Assembly: GCA_009763385.1 (NCBI GenBank) | Contig: CM019825.1 | Location: 114,199,131-114,263,130, forward strand | Source of the DNA: Coix lacryma-jobi var. lacryma-jobi | Taxonomy: Eukaryota; Streptophyta; Magnoliopsida; Poales; Poaceae | Direction: 5' to 3' | Length of the DNA: 64,000 nt | In this document: positions 36,817 through 48,207 of the stretch, in pieces | Layout of the letters: the number at the start of each line of letters is the position of its first letter | How positions within the stretch are numbered: the stretch's first letter is position 1 | Program-made: the position numbers and the translations under genes | The notes under the pieces: generated by a model | What the model saw: the letters and a program-made list of their open reading frames with translations, nothing else | What the model was told of the DNA's origin: nothing | Databases searched by the model: none

Positions 36817-37494
36817 TTATGGTTTAGCTTCAGGAGTAGGAGTGATTTGAGATAAGTTTTGCAACATTTCCCTTGCCTTGGAGGCTGGGGTATGTAGGAA
36901 TGATCCATTTGAAGCTAAGTTAAGGTAATTAGAAGTTTTTCTATTCAGACCATTATAAAAGTGTTGAAGCAAGACAGGGTCTGGAATAGATAAGGCTGGA
37001 CCAGAGCGGACAAGATTATCGAATCTTTCAAAGGATGCAATTAGAGACTCATTATCCTCTTGGATGAAGGACAAAATCTCTAAGCGAAGACAAATAATTT
37101 TGGAGACAGGGAAGTATTCTAAGCAAAAGCTAGAGCAGAGTTCTTTCCAATCCCCATTTTTACTTGGTGCTGTTTGAAGGTACCATGTTTTGCCTCTTCC
37201 CTCTAAGGAGAATGGAAAAAGTTTCCATCTAAGGGTTTCGTCTGACATGCCTGCGATATGTTGGCACGCACAGGTTTGTTCAAACTCATTTAAATGAATA
37301 TGTGGGTTTTCGTCTTCTAAGCCAGAAAAAATTTGATTCTTAACCATCTCTATCAAACATGGGCGTAGCTCGTAGTTGTCTGAAAGGATAGGCTTAGCAG
37401 ATTTGGGCAACTCTAAGTCTACGACAGTGTGATAGGTATACTGGTTCAATGGAATGGAATTCGTGGAGCTAGTGGTTGGCTCTGAGAAATCCAT
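36817..37494 (-). pseudogene. Element G gag
   Basis: Athila-type capsid. I choose the ATG at 37494 (MDFSEPTTS...) because the longer frame from 37656 starts in the primer region. Gag-domain motifs in order: LNEFEQTCACQHIAGMS, RWKLFPFSLEGRGKTWY, FCLEYFPVSKI and LLQHFYNGLNRK. The reading frame ends at a TAA (36817-36819), but the same frame is open for the next ~570 codons into protease and RT, so this single stop lies between gag and pol. No zinc knuckle is visible. It is the closest relative in the window of the gag of E. Confidence 0.88.
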
Positions 37495-37607
37495 TGTGAA
37501 AAGAATAAAAAGAATAAAAGATATAACAACAAAGACAAAGTACAGAGTATAGTAAAAGATAAAAGTATAATACAAGGTTATACTCAAGACGTAAAAAGAT
37601 CTACCAT

Positions 37608-37625
37608 TCCCCGGCAACGGCGCCA
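37608..37625 (-). other. Element G primer binding site (tRNA-Asp type)
   Basis: TGGCGCCGTTGCCGGGGA on the minus strand, eight bases inside the 5' LTR. Confidence 0.88.
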
Positions 37626-37633
37626 GAAATGCT

Positions 37634-38885
37634 TGTTGGTATAAATTAATGCACACTCTACTTTATCCGCAAGCGCACAGATAAGCTCTACCGATGTAGC
37701 ACTTCACCGGAATAACCCAGTTTTAATATCGAACCCAAAGGAACGGATAGCGATGAGTCTCAAGCGTATAACCCCTGAGTAACTAACAAGGACGGAGAAG
37801 CTAAAAGTATAGAGGGGATTACTAAGGTTGTCGAAACCCAACTTAAGAGTGATATGTTTATTATTCTTAATGGGGAAGTTGCCATAAAAGGTCACAACAG
37901 AGTATGATTCTTTTATGCAAATGTATAATCCTACCGAGCCTACACACGGATAAGTGGACTATAGAAGAATCAACAAGGCTATAAGAGTCACCCTTGCGAA
38001 CAACCACTACTACCGACGTTATAGGAGGTAAATATGAGTTATCCAGTCTAAGCACCACGCTTATACTATCCAACTACTCTAACTCTAGAGCGACTAGAAT
38101 TAAAGTACTCAAAAGAGAGTCATAAACCTTAAGAATAATAAGAACAATAGCTCAAACTTAAATATAGATGTCGATTACCAAAACAATCGTTGAAGCAAGT
38201 CGATGAAGAACTTGAATCCACAGGTACAAGATGAAGAAGTTGATCCGACAGGCCGGAGATTCCTCTTGATCTCTTCCTCTCTCTCTCTCTCTTCTAGTTC
38301 TAAATAAGACTAGGTTCTAATCCTACTAGAGGGGTATCTAATCTTCTACTTGAAAGCTAACTCCTGAAGTCTCTTCTAGGGTTTCTAGTTGAAGCGTAGT
38401 CTTCTGAAGAGGGACCTTCCTCCTGACCTGGGGCTCAGGGGCCTGTTTATATAGCCCTGAGGGATAAACCGCGACCGTTAGATCAAACCGACTTCACGTA
38501 GGACTGAGATTGATCCTCAAAGGCGGTGGAAGTAGCTTGCAGAAGACGGAAGCGCGAGGCCTCCGTGGCCGACCGACCGGTGGGCCCTGTGGGACCGGTC
38601 GGTCCCACAGGTAAGCCTCCTATGGTGCCCTTTCGCGTGGTGTCTCTACGTGATCTCTGGAGTCTTCTCGAAGGTTCCTGACTTGGCGAATGCGTTATCT
38701 CCCGTCGGTTTCCTTTTAGGGGAAGGAATTGAGGGCTGTTTCCTGATTTGGTCCCTGCGGATTCATAATTCACCAAAACTCGTGGAATTCATTAGTTTTA
38801 ATCCCTATACTAAGGTGGAGTTTACGTATCCATCCATTTTCATGCTTAATTGACCTTTAATAATAAGAGTTAATTAGTGTCAACA
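37634..38885 (-). repeat. Element G 5' LTR
   Basis: Minus-strand start TGTTGACACTAATTAAC at 38885, end ATACCAACA at 37634. A TATA box (CTATATAAA) is at 38446-38454. Confidence 0.95.
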
Positions 38886-38890
38886 CCCCA

Positions 38891-39637
38891 TTAAAGGCTC
38901 CCAAGCTCTCTCTCACCTAATCTTCGATTCCCATTGATTCCAAGTGAGTTAGAGCCTCAAACCTTCATCAAAGAGAAGCCCTAGCTGAGATCTACTCCCT
39001 AGAGCACTTGATTTGAGCCATAGCCGGTGGATTTGCTTCTATTACTCTTGGGTTCTTGGAACCCTAGCCGGCTAGGAGTCGCCCTTGAGCTAGCCAACTT
39101 GTGTGGCGGCCTTGAGAGGTTTGTAATCACTCGTGCAGCTAGTATTATTGCCCCTCACTTCAAGGATTTGGTTCCTTGACTTGAGAACGAGGCAGAGTTG
39201 CAAAGCTCATGACCTAAGTGGTCAACCTCAACAACGTGGAGGTAGGCAAGCCTTGGTGGCGAGCTGAACCACGGGATAAATCACTTGTCTCTTGTGCTTA
39301 CTTGCTTTCATTCATCATACTTCTGAGCTTGTGATAGATTCTAGGGTTTGGTCCCGATCTACTTCATACACCATATTTGGCTTGGTTGAGTTGGTTCTGC
39401 TGGTTCAGGAAACCTAGTGTAACATTTCCATTCATATAGATTTGGTTTCCTGTGGCTGGATTTTGAATTGCAGGCTTGGGAAGTATTCTACGCGGCAGTT
39501 CCGGGCTGAGGCCGGTAGTGCCGGGGAGCGGCAGTGCCGGGCTCAGGGCGGTAGTGCCGGGCTTCACTAATTAAGTTTTGAGCTGTGATTTTTGACAGGC
39601 CTATTCACCCCCCCTCTAGGCCACACAAGTCCTTACA
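38891..39637 (+). repeat. Element F 3' LTR, right part
   Basis: Resumes after the second CCCCA (38886-38890), matches 19836-20559 and ends CCTTACA. Confidence 0.95.
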
Positions 39638-39642
39638 CTATT

Positions 39643-40395
39643 GCTCTTGGCTATGCCTATGATGAAGATAGATAATGATTGACTGATGGATGCTCCAGGG
39701 AGGGGGGGTCTGGGGCTCCTTATATAGTCTGGTGGGATGAACCGCAACCCTTGGATCAAACTGACTTGAAACAATGGTTGAGATGCGTCGTAGAGGTCGA
39801 TTAGGTCACGATGGAGAAAGATGGGCCGAAGTGGATCTTGGCCCAGTCCGGCTAGCCTGGAGGTGGGGCCGGCCGACCCCACCTGTCATCCACTAGGTGC
39901 TTGCTTCGTCGTGACGTCTTCTGGAACCTCCCTTGTTGCCCTAATACGACTTTCCATCTGTTTGCATGATTTGTCGTGTTTGATTAAGATTCAATCTCTT
40001 TCCATCTTCTGTAAAACTCCCTGGAAAACAGTAATTCACCAAAGCTGTTGGATCTGTCCGTTTAGTCCCTGAATTATGTTGCTTGGTGATCCCTCCAGGT
40101 TGTTCTAGAAGCTTCCATGTCATATCCAACAAGGACTCTCTCGTCGGGACTCCAAATGTAGCAAACCATATGTCTGTTTCGATCGTCTCGACGAGCCCTT
40201 TGCAATGGTGTGCTATGTTTCATCACTTGAGATACTTTTATATGGTGAAATATTGATAACTCTGCAAAACAAGTGAGAACAACACAACTCGTGGAACTTG
40301 TTAGAATCAAACCCTACAACTATGCTTTATGGTTCATTTAATATCAATCTATGCATTAGTTGATGGTATAATGTTGACTGTAAGGACCGTCAACA
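39643..40395 (-). repeat. Element E 3' LTR, right part
   Basis: Continues the LTR after the second CTATT (39638-39642), matches 47355-48104, and ends GTCAACA at 40395. Confidence 0.92.
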
Positions 40396-40412
40396 AGTTC
40401 CCCCAAGCTTAC
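40396..40412 (-). other. Element E polypurine tract
   Basis: GTAAGCTTGGGGGAACT on the minus strand, directly before the 3' LTR. Confidence 0.75.
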
Positions 40413-41507
40413 CCTTTGCTAGTCCCTGAGCAAAAGCCAATCTCAACAATCGGTCAGGAGTTGCTGCAATATTTTCACTTCCAACAAGTACACACGCATT
40501 CAAACAAAAGTTCTCATTTAGAAAAGATAACATATTATTTATCACGGGGCTTAGTACTTTACCTTGAATCTTGAGTAATTGAAAGATAGAATGATCAAAT
40601 CAAGCACTATGTCTCTCATTCTTTCACTTCACCATTATCCTGGAGTTTTTATGAATCTTCAAAAAGCTTAAAGATGTGTGTTGTCAATTTAATTAATGGA
40701 TCCCAAGAGAAAGTCAACCACACCATTGAATCGAGAAGTGAATGTGTATGGAAGATAGAGTCAGATGCTCTTTTAAATATATCACTCTCTTCTGTTTATC
40801 AAAGACATATGACTATCAAGCTAATTCTACTGTCGGGCACGTGCCCATTTTTTTTAATATTCTCTTTTTTTTGAGGTTCCAGACACCTGTCCCTTTTTAT
40901 TTCCTCGGGATCTATCTTTTTGAGGTTTTGAACACGTGTCCCTTTTTATTTCCTCGGATATATATATATTATATTATTATTATTATTATTATTTTTCTTC
41001 TTAATAGCCACATGTTTCCAACAAACTTCTGAGAGGATAGCAATAGATAATTATGAGCATTTATGCGGAGGATGAATGAAATGTGTAAGTGATATCAATT
41101 CAATAGCATGATAACTTCTCATAGGGCCGATAGAACTTTGTTGAATCTTTTTATTAATCATGTTTAATATTAAGAAATCTCCAGGATTCTAGTGTTGTTT
41201 AGAACAAGATAATAGCAACTTAGATCATCACATATCATATCCATCAATTACCTAGACCTTAGATCAAGCATTTGCTACCCATGCATTTAATTTCATTTTA
41301 AAACATCATTATTAATTAGGAGAACTCTTGTTTGAAGGCTAGGTACTGAAAAGAAATTACGATAGAGCAACTATTCATCATTTCCATTTTAAGATATTAG
41401 ACAGAGATTGCTTCTTCTATCAACTTCTTGAAACAAACTAGACACACTATTTTATTTATTTAATCTAACACACTATAATATAATATAAAAGCTAATAATA
41501 ATAATAA

Positions 41508-41551
<44 letters not shown>

Positions 41552-42710
41552 AAGACATACCTTAATAGCGAGCGAAGATAACGAGGGTGCGTCTCCCCCA
41601 AGCTAATCCTTTTGATAGCGTCGAGTCTTCATGTGCCCGAATATTTTTGTTCTTTTTCTTTGTAAGGGTGAGCCTTCATGTGCTCATATATTTTTGGGGT
41701 TTTGTTTTTAAGAGTGAACCTTCATGTGCTCACATATTTTTGGTGTTTTATGTTTTTATGAAAATTAAAAATATATAGATATATTACCTTGGATAACGGG
41801 GGAGACTTTTCCCCCAATCTAGATGCTTGCGTGTTCGTTCTCTTGGTACCATCGATGTACTTCACTCCTCTGGTCCTTAATGGAAGGTTGTTTGTTTTAG
41901 TCTCTCCAGAGTGGATGAAATTATCTGGCCTTCTCATTGATTCCTGCTAAACTCAAATAGACAACAAAGCTCGTGGAATTGATTAAGCGTTAGTGGTAAA
42001 ATCATTTATGTCTTATCGAGCCTTATAGATGTTTAAGCAAGCATGATTCAACAAGAGTTTAATATCTTTTTTTTTGGATTTTTATATTTTATATACAGAT
42101 GTAAAATGTAGAAACACATTTTTCTTGTGCCTCCACAGTAAATAGTTGAATATTCACATGGGGCTTAAAGAGTTTTTTTATTATTATTTTAAATGCAATG
42201 TGATAATGCAACATGATTATTTTTATTTTTCTTTTTCTATGCAATCTAGAAATTAAAATGCCTATGAATAAAGTATGATGATGCAATGATTAAATATGAT
42301 GATGCAATAAATGACTAAGAATTAAATATAAGAAATATGTAGAAAAGTAAATATGAAGATAACTATCGATTTTACCTTTTGGCGAAGGTTCGGATATTTA
42401 GGTCCGACGAACCGGACATTCCCTTGGTTCAGACCTCCCAAGGTGTGTCAGACGTTTGGAAAGTTGTTTCTGATTGTTCCTATTTAGGTGGTGTCTTTTT
42501 CTTCTATACTTTCTTGGTCTGAGTCTTTACTTCCTGTTGTTCACTGTCTTGAGGTTTCTCTTCTTCTTCCTTTTCTAGGACAACGTCGATAGCTTCTTCT
42601 TCATGATTGGCCTGTCCATTCTTGATAGTTTGTCTTCTTTGGCGTTGGGAGAGGCATCTTCATCTGTTCCTCTTGGGTGCTTCATTGGGTATGTAGTTGA
42701 TGAAGTAGCA
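40413..42710 (-). other. Element E noncoding 3' internal region
   Basis: AT-rich, without credible ORFs. It holds short ATT repeats (~40965-40993), an (AAT)n(AGT)n microsatellite at 41493-41551 and several copies of a phrase ending in CCTTCATGTGCTCA (41630-41735). Parts resemble 50842-52100 of H. Confidence 0.6.
41493..41551. repeat. Compound AAT/AGT microsatellite
   Basis: A run of AAT units passes into about 14 AGT units without interruption. Confidence 0.95.
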
Positions 42711-42905
42711 TCATACCTTTTCTCCAGGAAAGTAAAAATGGATTTCCTCTTGCTTCATGTAGATGATTGCACTTGTAGTGTAGAGGAACGGTCTTCCTAG
42801 GATGAGGTGGACATCATCATCTTCTCCCATGTCGAGGATCAAGAAGTCTGTGGGGACTTCATGACCTCTAATTCTGACTACGACATCTTCCACCATTCCT
42901 TCTTG
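42711..42905 (-). pseudogene. Element E aspartic protease remnant
   Basis: The C-terminal part of an Athila-type retroelement protease: EDVVVRIRGHEVPTDF, ILDMGEDD, ILGRPFL and the closing FPGEK segment. The catalytic half is missing. No RT follows, so this is a relic showing that E descends from an element that once had pol. Confidence 0.75.
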
Positions 42906-44623
42906 TTTGTGCCTCTTGATATGGTGTCACTCATGTTCTTCGTTCGCCCAACATTGAAGTGAAGCATTAATTGTGGAAGCTGACAGCATCTTGCTCAGTG
43001 TGCATGTTCTTGTAGATCTAGGACCTTTACTCTGTAGAATTTGGGAGTTGACAAACTTCTCCATGTTCTGCTCAAGAGTGTGTCCTACTCATAAAGACAA
43101 GGTAGAGATCAAGTGCATGGGCTCTGTTGGTGGGAAAACACCAACAGAACCAAAAGGTTTGTTGATTTCTCTCTAACCTTAGGCACATTGAACCAGATAC
43201 AAATGTTGATTATATGTTTTGCTCAGTTTTAATATAAGTGATATGAGATTATAAGACGAGCATGAATATCTCACAACATTTGACAGATCACATTACTTAA
43301 CCCATGGAAGGATAATCTACTTATGCATAATGTATCTATCTAATTGTGATCTATCATCTTCCAAAGGTTGGATGTGCAACTTTTTAGCTCATTAAGATAG
43401 TGAGATTCAAGAGAGTAAAGCTAGGAACAAAGATCAAAGGACTGAACATGTTCAGTTGATTAGGTTAGATCAAGTGTGGTGTAACTTAAACATGTTTGGT
43501 TCTTTATCTATGCGCATACCAGAATTAAAGAGAAGCTTTTAAAATGATGGTCAATTACCTTGAGATGTTACCTTAATCATGGAAGAGTGATGGTACCATA
43601 TCACCTTGTGGAAGCTTCTCTTGCTCAACTGGTTGTGCTCATGAACGGCTTGTCTTCTCTTGCTTATCTCACATTGGGCCTGAGTGATGAGGATGCAAAG
43701 GTAGTTCCACGTTTTTCTCTTGTCAACCTTTCTTGTTTTCCATTAATTATTGGGTTGACAAGAGACTTGAAATTGGAGCTTCTACTAGAGTGCCTCCATG
43801 ATGGTCTTTGTCTTCTATTGGCCCAGCTGAGACTTGTTCAGATACTTCCATGGAGTGAGTGCTTTGATTGTAGGCATTGTTTTGTGGCACTCTTCTTCTT
43901 GTTGTATGGATCTCATCTCTCTATGATGAATGAGTTGTGTCTTCTTTGTGTAAGTTGTTAAAGTTCATGTGTCACCCTCTTTATCTCCAATGTGAGTTTA
44001 TCTCATGACTTTCCTAGATTGACTTTGAAAGTTTTCCTGCACGGGTTAGTCCAACAAAATATACAATATCTACTATAGCATACTATCAGTTCAGACATCA
44101 ACCTAGACACCGCGTCTAATTTGACTTAGGAAGGTATTCTAACCTAAGCACCATGCTTAATTTAAAATCCTTCTGAAGTGAAATCAACACACCTCTTGGT
44201 TTAAACTAAACACCATGCCGAATTTAAAGAGATGTATGACTGTACTTCAAACCTAAACATATATTATAACAGATAAAGGTAACATGAGAGCATTATAGAG
44301 ATTTACTCAGATGGAGATGAAAAATAATTATTAGTGTTTAACCAATTGAGCATGTCTTAAAGGTAGGGGCAACCAACATAGCAACATGGTAAGGTATGTT
44401 CTTAGGAAGTGTATCCCCCAAGCTTGGATTTTGTAAAATCAAGATTGGATGATTGTAATTCAATGTTGCATGATGATTGGTTGGACATACCTTGTGTTTG
44501 TCATTCCTTCGAACTTTTTGCTCTAGACCTGGAAAGGTTAGTGACAAGAATACCCGAAGGAATATTTTTACAATTATATCCTATGCTCATTACACAAGGG
44601 TAGTACAACAGAAAGGTGAACAC
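42906..44623 (-). other. Element E spacer between gag and protease remnant
   Basis: Mostly noncoding. Segments near 43100-43150 and 43970-44250 match 54440-54500 and 53766-53980 of H, so both elements share this structure. I see no gene. Confidence 0.5.
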
Positions 44624-46285
44624 TCATGTTAGGATTTGAAAAGTGCTTGTTTTAGGACACTGAGCTTGTCCTTGGTAACCTTCAAGATGTGATTTGGTGA
44701 AGTGGTTTCCCCTCCAACACGAACTTAACCCACATCGAGATCTACAATATTTGTGATAAACATATGCATCTACAACCACCCTTTTGAAGTTTTTGTAAAC
44801 AGAAAATGTGAGGGGGTTGAAGATCTCGAATGTGGTGAGGTTGGAGAGACCAATTGATTGGGGAGATGTTTCATATGAGCATGGGTTTAATGAGATGGTT
44901 ATGGAATAAATTCCATGCTTATTGATGTTATCTTTGTCTCCAATCTGAATGTTCAGAGTTTCAGTTGGATTGGTCTCATCTAGGTCCCCTTTGATAGATG
45001 GATGAATCTCATTTTCAAAGGGAGTTGAATACTCAACATTTGAATCTAAGCCAAGGTTGGATTCCATTAAGGCTTCTTCCCTGTCCATCCATTCTACACA
45101 TTCCTTCCACCGTCGTAGCATCTCTTGATCATCCTCGTGGTCTTCATGACTCCTATGGTTTGGTTGTCTTAGTGGATTTCTAGGATCTTCATGAGACTGG
45201 GGAGGAAGATGATAAGAAGAATTTTCGAGGTCAAGAATGGGTTTAGAGATGGGTTCATGATTTGTGTCATTTGTGAGCATAGTAGGGGAGTAGATAGAAT
45301 TTTCCATGTGGCTTAGCTCTCCTTCTATGGCATCAAATGACATGCCATCCTCGACTAGTTCATAATGGGAATCAGGGCATTCTTTAAGAGAACCGTTCTT
45401 GCGAAGATTTGAATTATCTTCGTTTGAAGGTTTCTTATGAAACTGGAAGTGTAGACCATTAGCACCAGATAGATTAGAGCTCTCCAAGGGTGGGATTTCT
45501 TCTTCCCTAGGAGGATTTTGGGGCATTGATGGTTTAGGATGGATAGCTAAATCTTGGGATGTGAATGGTTGTGATTTGGCTATCAAAACTTCCTCTTCTT
45601 GTCTAGGAACTGATTCTTTTTCTTTCTCAGGGATTGGTTTCTGAATGCTAGGGCAAGGGGTCTTTCCACTCATTATATCAAGTATGTACCTTGCTTTACT
45701 AGCAGACAGGCAAAAGAAAACTCCTCCAGAGGCTATATCAAGGGATTCCCTATTCTCCCTACTAAGACCCATGTAAAAGTGTTGCAGAAGAATAGATTCT
45801 GCAATAGAAAGATCTGGGCTAGTGAGAGTAAGGTCAATAAATCGATCCCATGATTCGCTAAAAGATTCTTCTTCTAGTTGTCTAAAAGTTAGAACCTCTT
45901 TTCGAAGGTCAATTACTTTGGAGATGGGAAAATATTTTGTAAGAAAATTAGTGCATAGCACCTCCCAATCTCCATGAACACTTCCTATGTTGAGTTTATA
46001 CCAATGTTTAACTTTTCACGTTAAAGAGAACGGAAAGAGCTTCCATCGTATGGTCTCATTGGACACCCCTTTTATACGAAGGAGGTCACAGATTAGTCCA
46101 AACTCTTGTAGGTGTGTATAAGGGTTTTCCTCACCTTCTCCTGAGAAAGGTTGTTTTTGGATAAATTCTATGTATTCCGGGCTTATCTCAAAACCAGATG
46201 TTGTGATAGGCTCTAAATGTTCTGGTGATTTAAGGAATGTGCCTGTTAGTCTAGCATATTGATAGATAGGTATGTTATTATCCAT
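44624..46285 (-). pseudogene. Element E gag
   Basis: Athila-type capsid protein. I place the start at the ATG at 46285 (MDNNIP...), because the frame upstream is outside the domain similarity. The gag domain spans about 46240-45650: RWKLFPFSL, then KHWY, NFLTKYFPISK and LLQHFYMGL, which match the gag of G (RWKLFPFSL, FCLEYFPVSK, LLQHFYNGL). A single in-frame TGA at 46016-46018 breaks it between the first and second parts; the frame is otherwise open for ~440 codons. The long C-terminal part is acidic and Pro/Ser/Glu-rich and ends with a short Cys/His/Tyr segment (DAYVYHKYCRSR) that H also carries. No CCHC knuckle is visible. Confidence 0.8.
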
Positions 46286-46443
46286 GCTAGAAAGGATAGA
46301 TAAGAAGACAGAATAGCAGAGATGAGGCAAAGGATAAAACTAAAAGATAGAGGGGAAAGATAAAGATAAGGAAAGATAGAATTTTTTTCTTTTTATATAA
46401 AGGAAAAGATTAAGCTAGGTTCGTAGTTAATTCAGCAACCGTT

Positions 46444-46461
46444 TCCCCGGCAACGGCGCCA
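46444..46461 (-). other. Element E primer binding site (tRNA-Asp type)
   Basis: On the minus strand TGGCGCCGTTGCCGGGGA, seven bases inside the 5' LTR. It is the Athila-type site, and the same 18 bases occur in G. Confidence 0.85.
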
Positions 46462-46468
46462 GAAAGCT

Positions 46469-48104
46469 TGTTGGCACTTCTTAGCGTCACACTAATTCTA
46501 GGATGTCACCACTAGCAGCAACACATAGAAGTGGTTGGTTGGTATATATGAGCACACAGAAAAAAGATCCGCAAGCGCACGAATACCGCTGTAGCTTTCA
46601 CCCAGAGGTTTTAATATCGTACCCACAGGGAAATGTGTGAGATCAACTATGTTCTAACTTAACCAGATAAGATAAATGAGTGGTAGTAGAAACTAAAGTA
46701 GCCCAATAAGATAAAGTAAAGACAAGATTAAAGTGCAGGGAAATAGCAATCTAGTATGAGGTCGATAGCAGGATTATAGAGAGGATAACTTGGGATTCGT
46801 CTAGTTCTGATCTAGGCAAGAGACTATATTTTATACGATTCAACTGGGACATTACGATAGAAGGGCTGCATCCAGAGTACATCCCAACGAGGTAACTACG
46901 GTCATGCTCGGCCTATAAAGGGAGGTGGACTACATAGGATTCAACATGTCTATAAGAGTCACACCCACGAGCTACCACCTAAATACGCCCGGCCTATAGG
47001 CTACATCGACGAGTAACCCGAGCCTAAGCACCACGCTTACACTACGAATTATACTCTAATCTATTGCAGTAAATTAAAGTACTCAAAAGAAACTCGTGAC
47101 CAGAAGAATAATAAAAACAAGAAACTTACATGAATCAGAAGTTGATGACCCGAAGCATCTCAGGAGCAAGCTCGAACGGAGCTTGATCCCGCCGAAGTAC
47201 AACGGGAGGAAGAAGCACCGACAGGCCGACATCTCCTCCAAACTTCTCCCTCGCTCTCCATCTCTCTACTATCTAGAAGACTAGATCTAAACTAATTCTA
47301 GAGCGAGGTTGTCCATTCGAGGGACCCCTCCCATCTAGAAATCCTAGCTATTGCTCTTGGCTATGCCTATGATGAAGATAGATAATGATTGATTGATGGA
47401 TGCTCTAGGGAGGGAGGTCTGGGGCTCCTTATATAGTCCGGTGGGATGAACCGCAACCCTTGGATCAAACCGACTTGAAACAATGGTTGAGATGCGTCGT
47501 AGAGGTCGATTAGGTCACGCTGGAGAAAGATGGGCTGAAGTGGATATTGGCCCAGGTCGGCCGTCCTGGGGGTGGGGCCGGCCGGCCCCACCTGTCATCC
47601 ACCAGGTGCTTGCTTCGTCGTGACGTCTTCTGGAACCTCCCTTGTTGCCCTAATACGACTTTCCATCCGTTTGCATGATTTGTCGTGTTGGATTAAGATT
47701 CAATCTCTTTCCATCTTCTCTAAAAATCCCTGGAAAACAATAATTCACTAAAGCTGTTGGATCTGTCAGTTTAGTCCCTGAATTATGTTGCTTGGTGATC
47801 ACTCCAGGTTGTTCTAGAAGCTTCCATGTCGTATCCAACAAGGACTCTCTCGTCGGGACTCCAAATGTAGCAAACCATATGTCTGTTTCGATCATCTCGA
47901 CGAGCCCTTTGCAATGGTGTGCTCTGTTTCATCACTTGAGATACTTTTGTATGGTGAAATATTGATAACTCTGCAAAACAAGTGAGAACAACGCAACTCA
48001 TGGAACTTGTTAGAATCAAACCCTACAACTATGCTTTATGGTTCATTTAATATCATTCTATGCATTAGTGGATGGTATAATGTTGACTGTAAGGACCGTC
48101 AACA
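46469..48104 (-). repeat. Element E 5' LTR
   Basis: Uninterrupted 1636 bp copy, TGTTGGCAC...GTCAACA on the plus strand. It contains the perfect palindrome GTGGGGCCGGCCGGCCCCAC at 47572-47591. Confidence 0.92.
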
Positions 48105-48109
48105 CTCGT

Positions 48110-48202
48110 TAGAATCAAACCCTTTTCTATGTTGATGGTTACTTTTATTCTCTTTTAGGTGACTTATTGACGGTATAAGATATGAGTTAGTGACCGTCAA
48201 GA
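48110..48202 (-). repeat. Solo LTR D, right part
   Basis: Continues D after the TSD CTCGT (48105-48109) left by E, and ends GACCGTCAAGA, a mutated form of the expected GTCAACA. The following GAGCG (48203-48207) against AAGCG at 16987-16991 is a TSD with one mismatch. Confidence 0.65.
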
Positions 48203-48207
48203 GAGCG

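Larger units (their letters stand above)
29559..38885 (-). mobile_element. Element G: Athila-type Ty3/gypsy element with extra ORF
   Basis: Innermost element of the nest, on the minus strand. LTRs of 1250 and 1252 bp, TSD CCCCA at 29554-29558 and 38886-38890, tRNA-Asp primer site, gag-pol in one frame up to a late frameshift, then an extra ORF and a purine tract. By eye the LTRs differ at about 20 sites (roughly 1.6%), fewer than those of B. It is the most recent insertion here and the only Athila-type copy with a polymerase. Confidence 0.95.
19327..39637 (+). mobile_element. Element F: Ty1/copia, SIRE/Maximus type, RT deleted
   Basis: A large copia element on +: 5' LTR, initiator-Met-tRNA primer site, gag, protease, integrase, RNase H, an extra ORF, purine tract and 3' LTR (split by G). 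The TSD CTATT is at 19322-19326 and 39638-39642. The domain order, with integrase before RT/RNase H, is that of copia; the long 3' region with an extra ORF marks the SIRE/Maximus group. The RT domain is missing, so F is now defective. The element is about 11 kb without G. Confidence 0.93.
18446..48104 (-). mobile_element. Element E: non-autonomous Athila-type gypsy element with gag only
   Basis: Runs on the minus strand. Its 5' LTR is at 46469-48104, followed by a tRNA-Asp primer site, gag, a protease remnant, long noncoding DNA and a purine tract, then the 3' LTR (18446-19326 plus 39643-40395, split by F). The TSD CTCGT is at 18441-18445 and 48105-48109. The internal region is only about 6.1 kb and has no RT, RNase H or integrase, which matches the class called TR-GAG elements. 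It would need enzymes from an autonomous relative such as G. Confidence 0.88.

Noticed and set aside
37608..37625. tRNA-like sequence (also at 46444-46461)
   Set aside because: It is the 18-base primer site complementary to the tRNA-Asp 3' end, with no tRNA cloverleaf around it.
43560..43961. Plus-strand frame of 133 codons in E
   Set aside because: No motif, antisense to E, in DNA that matches noncoding parts of H.
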